From: CAYWQB01 sp964460785
Lineage (GTDB): Bacteria; Chlamydiota; Chlamydiia; Chlamydiales; CAYWQB01
Reading direction: 5' to 3'
DNA: 64,000 nt
Assembly (NCBI GenBank): GCA_964460785.1
Contig: CAYWQB010000003.1
Span: 248,001-312,000 of the forward strand
The notes beneath the pieces were generated by a model, which had not been told where the DNA came from, did not search any database, and was given only the letters and a program-made list of their open reading frames with translations. The stretch's first letter is position 1. The number at the start of each line of letters is the position of its first letter. Shown piece by piece: positions 17,093-25,622 of the stretch. The position numbers and the translations under genes were made by a program.

Positions 17093-19310
17093 CGTATTCT
17101 CCGTCCTCTTTATGTTGACTTAAAGACTCTCCTAGCAGTGTTAAGTAGGCTTTTTGTGTGCTTTGAAAGGCTTGCCACTTTTGAGATTCTTGTAAAGATT
17201 GCTCGATTTCAGGAAGGTCTCCTGGGCGAGATTTAAGCGCTTTCATCTCATTGTCAAAAATAGCCTCTTGCGCTGTTTGGATGATTTTAGGGGTTATACA
17301 GATAAACATATCCGTTGTGTCATGAGACTCTTCTTGACTGCTAAAAATCTTTCCAAAGCCAGGGATGCTCCCGAGAAAAGGGACGGAGTCCTTTGCTTGG
17401 TTACTCATCTTGCGCTTGAGGCCTCCTAAGATCACACTTTCTCCATTAGCAATACGGACCTCATTTTTGATCTCTCTTTTTGTAATATCAGGTCTTGGAT
17501 TGGAAGATCGAGAGTTGTTCGTATCAAACCGGACATTGGTTTTTAACGTGATGTGAGGTTCTTCTGTATAATTTCCAGCATTGATAATAGGGGTGATCTC
17601 TAAGGTAATCCCAAACTCTTCTCTGTTGTAAGAATCTTTGAGAAACGAATTGTCATTTGCATCCGTATTGATAGCAACGACACCTGTATTAATAGAAATT
17701 TCGTCGACAAGGCGAATGAGTGCTGGGGTTTGGTTGATTGTTGTGACTGTAGGGCTTGCATTGACCTGGAGGTCCTCTTGAGAGATCAAAAATCGGTACG
17801 AAAGGTCATAAGCGGGAATGTGGTGGCGCTTTTCACGAGATAGGAAAAATTCAAAAATTCCTAAAGCGGATTTTTCAGCCCCAGATGAGTTGCTCTGTAC
17901 GTTCCATCCGATCCCCCCCAAGTTCCCATCTTGTGCTGCTCTTGATCCCATACGTAGCAGGTTGAGCCCGCGATTATTTTGCTCCTTGCTTTTCTTTTCA
18001 AAAAAGAGAACCTCTAGCTGGACCATCTGTTTAGGGATGTCTATTTTCTTTAGCAGGTTGAGCAGAGGGGTTAAGCTTTGAGACTCTACAATCATAATAA
18101 TTGTATCCGTCTTTTCTTCGGCCAAAAAACAAGAAGGAGTCTCTTGGCTCTGTTTAGCATAAACAGAAGGCGCAGAGCCTATGGCATAATTACTTTTACT
18201 CAAAACGGCGGGGTAAGCCTTCTCTAGAATGTTGACTAGGTCCTTCACATCAGAGTTTTTCGCACGGTAGCAATAGATAGTTTTCTCTTGTGAGATGCTC
18301 ATTTCTGATTCAAGAGCTTGGTGGATTGCTTGGGCCTTTTGGAGCTCTGATGGCGAGCCTGTGATGAATAAAAGTGAAGAGGAGTTTTCAATGGGCTGGC
18401 AGGAAAAGGAACTATCACTGGCTGAAAAATATTCAGAGAGAAGATCTGCAAGAGTTGCAGGAGAAATATTTTGTGTGGGTAGAAGGTAAAAGTCTCCCTC
18501 GGCACTCCCTTTGGTTAAGAAAGAAGTGATTTTTAACAACTTAGAGATCTCTTTAACCTTTGAAAAGCAGAGGATGCCCTCATCGACCTCATAGTATGCA
18601 GAGCGAAAGGTGGAGGTAAACGTTTCTAAAAGCTGTGAGAGTTTTTTCTTTTGCCTCTCAGAAACAGAAAAGAAAAATCCAATACGGGCCTCTTCAGGAA
18701 AAGAGTGTAGCTCTTCCTCAGAGGTCACGATGGCATGCACACCCTCCAGTCCTTCATGCAAAGGAAACAACCGCTTTACGAAGGGGTTGATTTCTTCAAT
18801 ACCGATGCCATTTTCTTCCATTAACAGCTCAATGATTTCATCCCATGATTCTTGAGGGATAGGAAACTGAGAGGCAATATGAATGGGGAGTTCTTTGATC
18901 TCATCAGGAACAATATAGAGAGTATCTCGGCTTGCATAGTCTAAGATAAATTGAAAAAGAGAGCTGTCTTCTTCTTGCAGGAAGGCATACCCCTCTCCTT
19001 CCTCTGCCTCTTCTTTATGTAAATACTTCCAGTCTTGCTGAAGTTTGTTGAGGTGCTGCTTTGCTCGTTGAATTTTTTGTAAAACATCAGCAAATGCTTC
19101 CTTAGGCGCTTGTTCTTCATAAAGGGTTTCTACCTTTTTGTAGAAGTGCTGCAAAGTCTTTTTTTGGTTGCGAATTTGCTGTTTCATTCCCACAGCTGCT
19201 TCAGAAAGGCTGCTGGAAAAAGATTCCCCTTTTTGTTTTTGATCAATGGTTTGTGCAGAGAGAGAAAACCAAAAGAAAAAAATGCTAATAAGAAGAGTAG
19301 TCAGCCGCAT
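17082..19310 (-). CDS. gspD: Type II secretion outer-membrane secretin GspD
   Basis: A 742-residue secretin with an N-terminal signal peptide (about 1-19). A helical, Lys/Gln-rich N-terminal region is unusual compared with enterobacterial GspD. It is followed by N-domain repeats at about 200-420 and the C-terminal secretin barrel at about 440-700. Family signatures are VQLEVLFFEK, ITLEITPII, NGESVILGGL and VPFLGSIPGFGKIF. It forms the outer-membrane channel. Start overlaps the preceding gene's end by 26 bases. No lipobox is present, so a pilotin may not be used in the standard way. Confidence 0.92.
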   Translation of the reverse strand: MRLTTLLISIFFFWFSLSAQTIDQKQKGESFSSSLSEAAVGMKQQIRNQKKTLQHFYKKVETLYEEQAPKEAFADVLQKIQRAKQHLNKLQQDWKYLHKEEAEEGEGYAFLQEEDSSLFQFILDYASRDTLYIVPDEIKELPIHIASQFPIPQESWDEIIELLMEENGIGIEEINPFVKRLFPLHEGLEGVHAIVTSEEELHSFPEEARIGFFFSVSERQKKKLSQLLETFTSTFRSAYYEVDEGILCFSKVKEISKLLKITSFLTKGSAEGDFYLLPTQNISPATLADLLSEYFSASDSSFSCQPIENSSSLLFITGSPSELQKAQAIHQALESEMSISQEKTIYCYRAKNSDVKDLVNILEKAYPAVLSKSNYAIGSAPSVYAKQSQETPSCFLAEEKTDTIIMIVESQSLTPLLNLLKKIDIPKQMVQLEVLFFEKKSKEQNNRGLNLLRMGSRAAQDGNLGGIGWNVQSNSSGAEKSALGIFEFFLSREKRHHIPAYDLSYRFLISQEDLQVNASPTVTTINQTPALIRLVDEISINTGVVAINTDANDNSFLKDSYNREEFGITLEITPIINAGNYTEEPHITLKTNVRFDTNNSRSSNPRPDITKREIKNEVRIANGESVILGGLKRKMSNQAKDSVPFLGSIPGFGKIFSSQEESHDTTDMFICITPKIIQTAQEAIFDNEMKALKSRPGDLPEIEQSLQESQKWQAFQSTQKAYLTLLGESLSQHKEDGEYDGN

Positions 19311-20469
19311 ATGCTTGAGAAGGGGTTTTGGTTTTTAAGGGGATATACACTTTGTAGCGAGCATTGCGCTCAGCATTAAAAATATGAGCTAAGAGGGTAA
19401 TTTGCCCTTTCTTATATGTAACTTTATCAATGACAAGTAGAGGATAGGGGGACAGCCCTGTCACGTAGCTTTCAATAGAGGCGGAGTCCCTTAAACACTT
19501 CCATTTTCCCTCTTGATAAACAAGCCATTCTCCAGGATGCGCTTCTACTTGCTCTCCATGGATATTCAGAAAAATGCGCTTAGCGCTTTTGATGGAAGTG
19601 ATTTTTACGGATTCGATGAGCTGCTCGGGGGAGCATGCACTTTGCTTCAAAGGAAGGGAAAGGTGGTTCGTTTGGGTGCCATCTGCATTCCACAGAGTCA
19701 AGTGGGCAACTGTCGGAGTAATGGAATCACAGCGTAATAAGGGAAGTCCATAAGGAGACTCCGTTTCGATCCACTGAGAGCCATCCCACCTCAACAAACT
19801 TCCCTCTTTCATATAGAAGTCAAAAGCCCCAACCTCTTTTTGCATGCGAAAGTGCTCTTTTCGTGCATGGGGAGCATAGCTTTCTCCTCCATGCTCAGTC
19901 AAAAAGAGATCCAGGCCAAGCCACTCAATTTTAGAGGCTAAAGGTTGGCAAGAGGTTCTTTGTTTTACTTTTGGGGAAATGGAGAGGTGAGCCAATAGAT
20001 TCGAAGGGGCATTTTCTTGCTCTTTGAGCCAGACCTCTATATGGGCTTGGTTCTGCTCTACCTGTAGAATTTTGATGAAAAGAGGGGTCTTTGTTGAACT
20101 CCAAATAAGCTGTTTTTGCGGGCTTTCTCTTAGGTAAATTTTTTCACCTACCGAGGCATGGCATAGAGCTTTTGAACTGTGGAGTTGGAAAACCCCTGCA
20201 AGAGAGGGAGCATCAGGGCGGCTATTTTTTCCTAAAAAACAAATTTCTTTTTCAAGAAGGGATAGGGGGAAGCTTTTGTCCTGTTGATGTAGGGAAAGCA
20301 GAGAAGAGTAAGGGCCCAGGCTGATAGAGGGAGAAGAGATTGGTTTTTGAGACCTTTCCTTAGGCAAAAAAGCAGAAGAGATCGGCTTTTGCCATAAAAA
20401 AAAGAGAGCCCCCATCAGTAAAAGAAGAGTAGCACAGAGAGAGAGAGTTACAAAAGGTAGCCTGTCCAT
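19285..20469 (-). CDS. Membrane-anchored protein in GspC position
   Basis: A 394-residue protein, first gene of the minus-strand secretion operon. It has one N-terminal TM helix (about 6-27) and a long, probably periplasmic part dominated by beta strands and Cys residues. Chlamydia has an uncharacterised gene in the same place between pepP and gspD. Topology and gene order match GspC, the inner-membrane link to the secretin, but I see no convincing homology-region or PDZ motif, so the role is inferred from position. It overlaps gspD by 26 bases. Confidence 0.5.
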   Translation of the reverse strand: MDRLPFVTLSLCATLLLLMGALFFLWQKPISSAFLPKERSQKPISSPSISLGPYSSLLSLHQQDKSFPLSLLEKEICFLGKNSRPDAPSLAGVFQLHSSKALCHASVGEKIYLRESPQKQLIWSSTKTPLFIKILQVEQNQAHIEVWLKEQENAPSNLLAHLSISPKVKQRTSCQPLASKIEWLGLDLFLTEHGGESYAPHARKEHFRMQKEVGAFDFYMKEGSLLRWDGSQWIETESPYGLPLLRCDSITPTVAHLTLWNADGTQTNHLSLPLKQSACSPEQLIESVKITSIKSAKRIFLNIHGEQVEAHPGEWLVYQEGKWKCLRDSASIESYVTGLSPYPLLVIDKVTYKKGQITLLAHIFNAERNARYKVYIPLKTKTPSQAYAADYSSY

Positions 20470-20536
20470 AGAGGCAAGCAGTCTAAGAGTGGATTAGTTT
20501 TAAGCAAAGAGAATTTGTTGTTTTTAAATAAAATAT

Positions 20537-20565
20537 TTGATTTTCAAGAGTTTTAAAACTAAAAT
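20537..20565 (+). promoter_or_regulatory. Predicted sigma-70-type promoter of the small aromatic-rich protein gene
   Basis: TTGATT and TAAAAT are separated by exactly 17 bases in an AT-rich stretch. The start would be near 20572, about 25 bases before the ATG at 20598. The -10 hexamer matches consensus in five of six positions. Confidence 0.55.
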
Positions 20566-20597
20566 ATAACTATAGGGTTAACTATGGTGGGTTTTAT

Positions 20598-20915
20598 ATG
20601 AAGTTAGTTAAAGATTTTCCTTGGGTTGAGATACCTGAAGAAGAGAAAAAACAGTTGCGTCATTGGGCGGAAGATATGATGGATCGCACCCGTAAAGGAT
20701 GCCATCATATCGCTGATAAAGTGCAAGAAAACTACCCTTATTACCGAGACCGAGCAGAGTTCTATGCTAGGCAAGCATGGAATTACTCAGAAGAAAGGGG
20801 GCGAGAGGCTTACTTTTACTGTCGAGAACACTTCCCTGAGTACTGGGATTGGAGTAAGCACCATATTCGCCATGCATGGGATCTGTTAAAGTCTAAGTGG
20901 CAGCAACATCGATAA
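20598..20915 (+). CDS. Small aromatic- and charge-rich protein of unknown function
   Basis: A 105-residue protein with no signal peptide or TM helix. It is unusually rich in Trp, Tyr, His, Arg and Glu. Heptad-like spacing of Tyr/Trp and charged residues suggests two or three amphipathic helices, with loosely repeated units such as YPYYRDR, YFYCREH and YWDWSKHH. It has its own predicted promoter and stands between the divergent secretion operon and the flagellar operon, 87 bases before flgF. I do not recognise the family. A DNA-binding, scaffold or secreted role would all fit; none is shown. Confidence 0.6.
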   Translation: MKLVKDFPWVEIPEEEKKQLRHWAEDMMDRTRKGCHHIADKVQENYPYYRDRAEFYARQAWNYSEERGREAYFYCREHFPEYWDWSKHHIRHAWDLLKSKWQQHR

Positions 20916-20949
20916 TTTTTAAATAAAAATTCATCCTCTCCCCTTGCTC

Positions 20950-20965
20950 TGGCATGTGACTTGCA
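20950..20965 (+). promoter_or_regulatory. Predicted sigma-54 promoter of the flagellar rod-ring-hook operon
   Basis: The sequence TGGCATGTGACTTGCA matches the sigma-54 consensus TGGCACG-N4-TTGCA with one mismatch and exact GG-to-GC spacing. The start would fall near 20976, about 26 bases before the flgF ATG, leaving the GGGAGGGG ribosome site intact. Sigma-54 exists in Chlamydiae. It commonly drives middle flagellar genes in other phyla. Confidence 0.75.
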
Positions 20966-21001
20966 TCCATAGGTTGGTACAGGTCATTCAGGGAGGGGAT
21001 C

Positions 21002-21862
21002 ATGATTGTAGGCTTCTATACAGGAGCATCTGCTGTTGATTACAATGAGCAGAAACTCGCTGCGGTCACAAACAATCTAGCCAATCAGGAAAAGCCATCT
21101 TATAAAGCGTCCGACTTTGTGATTCGCACGCGTAAGGTGCGCCCTGAAACTCGCTGGATCAATCCGATGGTCCTCAAGCGACTTCCTCCACTTTATGGGG
21201 TGGAAAGAAAGGGCGTTTATAAAGACTTCGAATCCACACCACCTGTTCGAGAGACCAATAACCCTTTAAATATAGCCATTGATCCATCACTAAAGAATGC
21301 ATTTTTTGCAGTCAAAGATGGAAATAACCCACAAGATAGCGAAACATTTTATACTCGTAATGGACAACTGCAGATGGGCTTTTTGGATCCCGAAAATCCT
21401 AGCAGTTTGCGTGTTTTAAAATCTGGCTCACATATTCTTTTGAATGACCAAGGAGCTCCCATTGAGGTGGCTCCGGATTTAGGGCCCTTAGACATAGATA
21501 AGGAGGGGGCCGTCTACCAAGGTGATGTACTCATTGGACAACTCCCCCTATACAAGTTCAATAAAAGCCCTGATCCCAACCAAGTCAAAGATTCAAATCT
21601 ACAGTCTCTGATTCGTTTAGGAGACTCTCTTTATCAAGTTCCACCAAAGCTAAAGCAGGAGTTTAATCCAGTACAGCTGAACTTGCAGGACTCTGCAAGT
21701 GGTGTTTTAGTCCGCCAAGGGTTTCTTGAGGGGTCCAATGTCGACATGATGTCTGAAATGATGTCACTCATGACCGTCAACCGATCTTCACAAGCAGGCA
21801 GGGCTGCGATGGAGCAGCAAGTTGGGTCCTTAGAGAAACTATTTCAAATTGTAAGAAGTTAA
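21002..21862 (+). CDS. flgF: Flagellar proximal-rod protein FlgF
   Basis: A 286-residue rod protein secreted by the flagellar type III system. The N-terminal helix region has the rod motif NNLANQEKPSYKASDF (usually NNLANxxTxGYKxxxF), the middle has a TRNGQLQM segment typical of FlgF/FlgG, and the C-terminal rod helix has GFLEGSNVDMMSEMMSLM. Being first of two rod proteins with an atypical N-terminal motif suggests FlgF rather than FlgG. A GGGAGGGG site precedes the ATG. It opens the operon behind the sigma-54-like promoter and is 17 bases before flgG. Confidence 0.88.
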   Translation: MIVGFYTGASAVDYNEQKLAAVTNNLANQEKPSYKASDFVIRTRKVRPETRWINPMVLKRLPPLYGVERKGVYKDFESTPPVRETNNPLNIAIDPSLKNAFFAVKDGNNPQDSETFYTRNGQLQMGFLDPENPSSLRVLKSGSHILLNDQGAPIEVAPDLGPLDIDKEGAVYQGDVLIGQLPLYKFNKSPDPNQVKDSNLQSLIRLGDSLYQVPPKLKQEFNPVQLNLQDSASGVLVRQGFLEGSNVDMMSEMMSLMTVNRSSQAGRAAMEQQVGSLEKLFQIVRS

Positions 21863-21879
21863 GAAGAAGGGGGAAATAC

Positions 21880-22665
21880 ATGCTACGTTCACTATGGACG
21901 GCTAGTACGGGAATGAAAGCACAGATGACAAACCTAGATGTCATCTCGAATAACTTAGCCAACGTTAATACCACAGGGTTCAAGAAAAGTATGGTGAACT
22001 TCCAAGACCTGCTTTACGAGACTCTTGTTGCTTCTGGAGAACCAACAGGGCCTGATACGATGAATCCCGTAGGGCAACAAGTTGGGGTCGGTACAAAGAT
22101 TGAAAGTATTACAAAGGAATTTTCTATCGGGGACCTTACGCGTACAGATAGAGACTTGGATGTCGCAATTAAGGGGAAAGGGTTTTTCCAAGTCATTGAT
22201 GTAGATGGAGAGACAAAGTACACCCGTGATGGCTCCTTTCAATTATCCAATGATGGGCGAATTGTTACCTCCCAAGGTCTAGAAGTGGTTGGGGCAGGAA
22301 CAGTTCCAGTCGATGCCGTAGGGGTCAATATTTCCCCTACAGGGCAGATTAGCTATATAGATACAGAAGGCAATAGCAATGATATTGGCAATGTGCAGCT
22401 TGCCATGTTTGTGAATGCATCTGGTCTATCTTCTTTAGGAGGGAACCTCTATGCCCAGACTCCTGCTTCAGGGGATGCTCAGCTTGTCGATCCAGGACAG
22501 CAAAGCTCTGGAACTCTTCAGCAGCGCTTTTTAGAGCTATCGAATGTCAACTTAGTTGAAGAAATGGTGAAAATGATTACGACTCAACGTGCATATGAGG
22601 TCAACTCAAGGGCGATTCGAGCCGCTGATGAAATGTTAGGAACTTCCGTTCAAATCGCAGGGTAA
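21880..22665 (+). CDS. flgG: Flagellar distal-rod protein FlgG
   Basis: A 261-residue distal-rod protein of typical length. It starts with LWTASTGMKAQ and the classical SNNLANVNTTGFKK motif. The central beta region has TRDGSFQLSNDGRIVTSQG, and it ends with the rod C-terminal helix (LSNVNLVEEMVKMI, RAYEVNSRAI). These are close to textbook FlgG. It would form the drive shaft that passes through the P and L rings encoded next. The GAAGGGGGAAATACATG context gives a strong start. Confidence 0.95.
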   Translation: MLRSLWTASTGMKAQMTNLDVISNNLANVNTTGFKKSMVNFQDLLYETLVASGEPTGPDTMNPVGQQVGVGTKIESITKEFSIGDLTRTDRDLDVAIKGKGFFQVIDVDGETKYTRDGSFQLSNDGRIVTSQGLEVVGAGTVPVDAVGVNISPTGQISYIDTEGNSNDIGNVQLAMFVNASGLSSLGGNLYAQTPASGDAQLVDPGQQSSGTLQQRFLELSNVNLVEEMVKMITTQRAYEVNSRAIRAADEMLGTSVQIAG

Positions 22666-22678
22666 GGAGAAATAATAT

Positions 22679-23644
22679 ATGATTGAGAGATGCTCTCGAA
22701 CCACAATATTTGTCATCAGCTTTGTCGCTATGACTTCGCTTGCTTGGGGATCTATAGCAAAAATTCATCTACTAGACCAGGCAATGGTTGCTCCCCAAGA
22801 AGTTACTCTTGGTGACTTAGCAAGCATTGAAGGTGACAAAGCAGTGGTGGAGCAATTGCGGGATATGGAGATCGCGCAGGCTCCAAAGGTGGGGCAAAAA
22901 GGAGCCATCTCATCATACCGCCTAAAGTCTATGCTGCAAGACTCTGGACTGCAAGATGTAGAAGTTTTGGGTCTACAAAGTACATTTATTACGGAATCGC
23001 GCACGCTCTCTCCACAAGAACTCAGTGCGCAGGCATCTGAATGGATTCAGAGCCTTTTACCAGAAGGCACGGAGGCCGCTCTTTCATTTCAGGGATTGAA
23101 TGGAAGCTGGGAAGTTCCCAATAGTGAAGAAACAAGCATTGAATTTGAGCTTTTAGGGAATCGTTTAAGCTCTTCTGTTTCTCTCGTTGCAAAAGCATAT
23201 GTGCGCGGAAGTTTATATGCGCGAAAAAATTTCCGGGCATCAGTCAGCCTTTTTCGAGACGTTGCCGTTCTATCTAAGCCAGTTAAGAGAAAGAGTCTCA
23301 TTCGCCAAGAGGATGTAGAGCTGCGAAGGGAAGATGTGACACAGTTACGTGGTATGGAAATTGCTTCTTTGCAAGATGTAGTAGGCATGGTGGCAAAGAG
23401 GTCATTACCCATGAATGAGGTGCTGACAGTTAGAGATCTTGAGACTCCAGTTCTTATTGAAAAGGGAGATTTAAGTCAGATTTTCATTCGGAATGGAAGC
23501 GTCAATATGACCATTGCTGGTGCCGAGGCTATGCAGGATGGCAAAGAGGGAGATCTTGTCCGCTTTAAAAATCCCATGAATCCAAAAACAACTCTCCAAG
23601 CTCGTGTTGTGAGACAGGGAGTTGCACAAATCATTATCCGATAG
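22679..23644 (+). CDS. flgA: Flagellar P-ring assembly chaperone FlgA
   Basis: A 321-residue exported protein with a signal peptide at about 1-24. A long N-terminal beta region is followed by the SAF domain (about 195-255, with IRQEDVELRREDV and the AKRSLPMNEVL segment). It closes with the FlgA-type end, VNMTIAGAEAMQDGKEGDLVRF. FlgA is the periplasmic chaperone for FlgI polymerisation around the rod. The AAGGAGA site is eight bases before the ATG. It overlaps no gene but ends ten bases before flgH, so the set is one operon. Confidence 0.88.
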   Translation: MIERCSRTTIFVISFVAMTSLAWGSIAKIHLLDQAMVAPQEVTLGDLASIEGDKAVVEQLRDMEIAQAPKVGQKGAISSYRLKSMLQDSGLQDVEVLGLQSTFITESRTLSPQELSAQASEWIQSLLPEGTEAALSFQGLNGSWEVPNSEETSIEFELLGNRLSSSVSLVAKAYVRGSLYARKNFRASVSLFRDVAVLSKPVKRKSLIRQEDVELRREDVTQLRGMEIASLQDVVGMVAKRSLPMNEVLTVRDLETPVLIEKGDLSQIFIRNGSVNMTIAGAEAMQDGKEGDLVRFKNPMNPKTTLQARVVRQGVAQIIIR

Positions 23645-23654
23645 GGGGGATAGA

Positions 23655-24302
23655 ATGAGGTACTGTATTTGGTTGTGGATAGTGCTCGGAGTGCTCACCA
23701 CTCCCGCATTGGCAAGAGAGGGGCGCTACTACCAAGTATCAGAGTCCCCTTTCTCCTCGGATATCGCAAGTAAGCCAGGAGATTTACTGACAGTGAATGT
23801 TTGGGACATTGCCAAAACAGAAGAAGATGGCAAAGTCAAAGATAGTAAGAATGTCAGTCAGTTATGGAACCTTGTTGACTTCTTATTTCCCAAAGTTCCC
23901 TTTACCTACAATGTGAATAATAGCCAAAACGCAAGCAGTGGTAGTGGAGGAGGCACTGGCGTACAAGGAAATGGGCCAGGGGTCTATTGGTCTGGGAAAA
24001 ATAAGTGGGATGCTTCTTCGGATAAAAGCTCTTCGCATCGTGTTGTGATGACTGTACAGGCAAGAATTGTGGAAGAAGTCCATCCTGGACAGTTTCTTAT
24101 TCGCGGTTTCCGGACTGTCGTTGTGCATGGGAAGCCAAAGAAATTATTTGTAAGTGGAGTAGTGCGAAAGAAAGACATTCAAGAGGATAACTCTGTGATG
24201 TCAGACCATTTAGCTGAATCTGTCGTAGAGATTGACGGGAAGGCTGTATCAGACCTGCAGCCAGGTTGGATCTATAGAGTGTTTGATACTCTATTCTTCT
24301 AG
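23655..24302 (+). CDS. flgH: Flagellar L-ring protein FlgH, without lipoprotein signal
   Basis: A 215-residue protein starting at the ATG behind GGGGGGAT; an upstream in-frame ATG at 23622 lies inside flgA. The signal peptide runs to about residue 20 with an ordinary Ala-x-Ala cleavage site and no Cys. FlgH is usually a lipoprotein, so this is unusual. Family features are KPGDLLTVNVWD near the N-terminus, VHPGQFLIRGF, FVSGVVRKKDI and the closing GWIYRVFDTLF. A Gly/Ser/Asn-rich insert lies at about 90-115. It would form the outer-membrane bushing. Confidence 0.85.
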   Translation: MRYCIWLWIVLGVLTTPALAREGRYYQVSESPFSSDIASKPGDLLTVNVWDIAKTEEDGKVKDSKNVSQLWNLVDFLFPKVPFTYNVNNSQNASSGSGGGTGVQGNGPGVYWSGKNKWDASSDKSSSHRVVMTVQARIVEEVHPGQFLIRGFRTVVVHGKPKKLFVSGVVRKKDIQEDNSVMSDHLAESVVEIDGKAVSDLQPGWIYRVFDTLFF

Positions 24303-24341
24303 GAATAAGGGGGAAATTAAGTGAAGCAAAAGGGAGAGTAC

Positions 24342-25613
24342 ATGACTAGGATACTTAAAGGGATCCTTATCTGCGCAGCCATCGCTGGAAGCATAGGGCT
24401 CTATGCTGCTCCAAATAAGATTATGCTTGAGCAGCAACTAGAGAACTTCCAGAGCCAGCCAGCCCCTGGAAGAGAAGTGAAGATTCGAGACTTGACTCAA
24501 GTCTCTGGAGAAGAAGAAATTAAGCTAATGGGGTTTGGTGTTGTTTCCGGTTTAAATGGAACAGGGGATAAAAAGCGGGCAGCAATCGACCTGATCTTGC
24601 GTGTAGCGGAGAAGCAAGGCATTCGCTTAAAGGCAGGAGAGATTGAAAAAGGGAATACGGCCATTGTCACAATTTCTGCAGAAGTAAGTCCTCATCAAAG
24701 GGAGTTTAATGTCGCTGTCAAATCCATTGGCGATGCCAAGAGTTTACAAAATGGCTTCTTAGAAGCATCAACTCTTTCTCCAATCGGATCCACAGATGTG
24801 TTCGCTGTTGCACAAGGCCCTCTATCTCTAGGTGCACGCTACTTTGAAGCTGCTCCTGCACAAGGAACAGTGGGAGGTGCAAGCTCTCTTACAATAGGGC
24901 ATCCAACAATGGGGTATGTAATGGAGGGCGGAGAGCTGGTCAGAGAGATCGACTTACAGCGTGTATACAATGGCTCCTTAGACCTATTTGTTAAATACCC
25001 TAGCAACCGAACAGCTACAAATATTGCCAATACCATTAATACCTACCTTAGCTTTCAAGGGGTACGAGCAGAGCCTGTCTCTGCTTCTAAAGTAAAAGTT
25101 CATTTGCCCCCAGAGCTTTATCAAAGCCAAGGAACTCTTACTCGCTTGATTGCTGATGTCGGAGATTTACCAGCAAGAGTCTCTAGAAAAGCAGTGATCA
25201 CAGTGGATCAAGGCTCAGGGGTTATTGCTATGACTGAAGGGGTTAAGATGGAGCCAGGTTCTATTGCTGTCGCAGGGTTAACCGTAACAGTAACATCCAA
25301 CATCACCCCTGTTGTCCGACAAGCGAACAACATCTTTAATGTTCAGTCAGGAGAGTCTAACAATGTAGGAGGAGCCGGCAGTGTCAATCAGCAAGCACCT
25401 TCTGGAGGAGCCACGAACTTTATCGACCAGCCCAAGCTAGAAGTGGCAGAGGATCAAGTGAATTTTTTAAGTCTCCCTGCAGGTACAGATTTGAGAAAGG
25501 TGCAGGAAACATTCAATGCTCTGAAGCTGAAACCCACCAGTATCATCTCCGTTTTTCAAGCGATGCACGATGCTGGCATGATTCATGCTGACATTGTAGT
25601 TATACCAAGATAG
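24342..25613 (+). CDS. flgI: Flagellar P-ring protein FlgI
   Basis: A 423-residue periplasmic ring protein. I use the ATG at 24342, six bases after GGGAGAG. A GTG at 24321 is also possible and would only lengthen the signal peptide. The signal peptide ends near residue 22. Family blocks are present in order: RIRDLTQVSGEEEI-type start, GFGVVSGLNGTGD, GSTDVFAVAQGPLSLGA, GTVGGASSLTIG-type segment, and the C-terminal SLPAGTDLRKVQETFNAL and DIISVFQAMH-type end. Its presence implies a peptidoglycan-level bushing in this cell. Confidence 0.93.
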   Translation: MTRILKGILICAAIAGSIGLYAAPNKIMLEQQLENFQSQPAPGREVKIRDLTQVSGEEEIKLMGFGVVSGLNGTGDKKRAAIDLILRVAEKQGIRLKAGEIEKGNTAIVTISAEVSPHQREFNVAVKSIGDAKSLQNGFLEASTLSPIGSTDVFAVAQGPLSLGARYFEAAPAQGTVGGASSLTIGHPTMGYVMEGGELVREIDLQRVYNGSLDLFVKYPSNRTATNIANTINTYLSFQGVRAEPVSASKVKVHLPPELYQSQGTLTRLIADVGDLPARVSRKAVITVDQGSGVIAMTEGVKMEPGSIAVAGLTVTVTSNITPVVRQANNIFNVQSGESNNVGGAGSVNQQAPSGGATNFIDQPKLEVAEDQVNFLSLPAGTDLRKVQETFNALKLKPTSIISVFQAMHDAGMIHADIVVIPR

Positions 25614-25622
25614 AGGGAAAAA

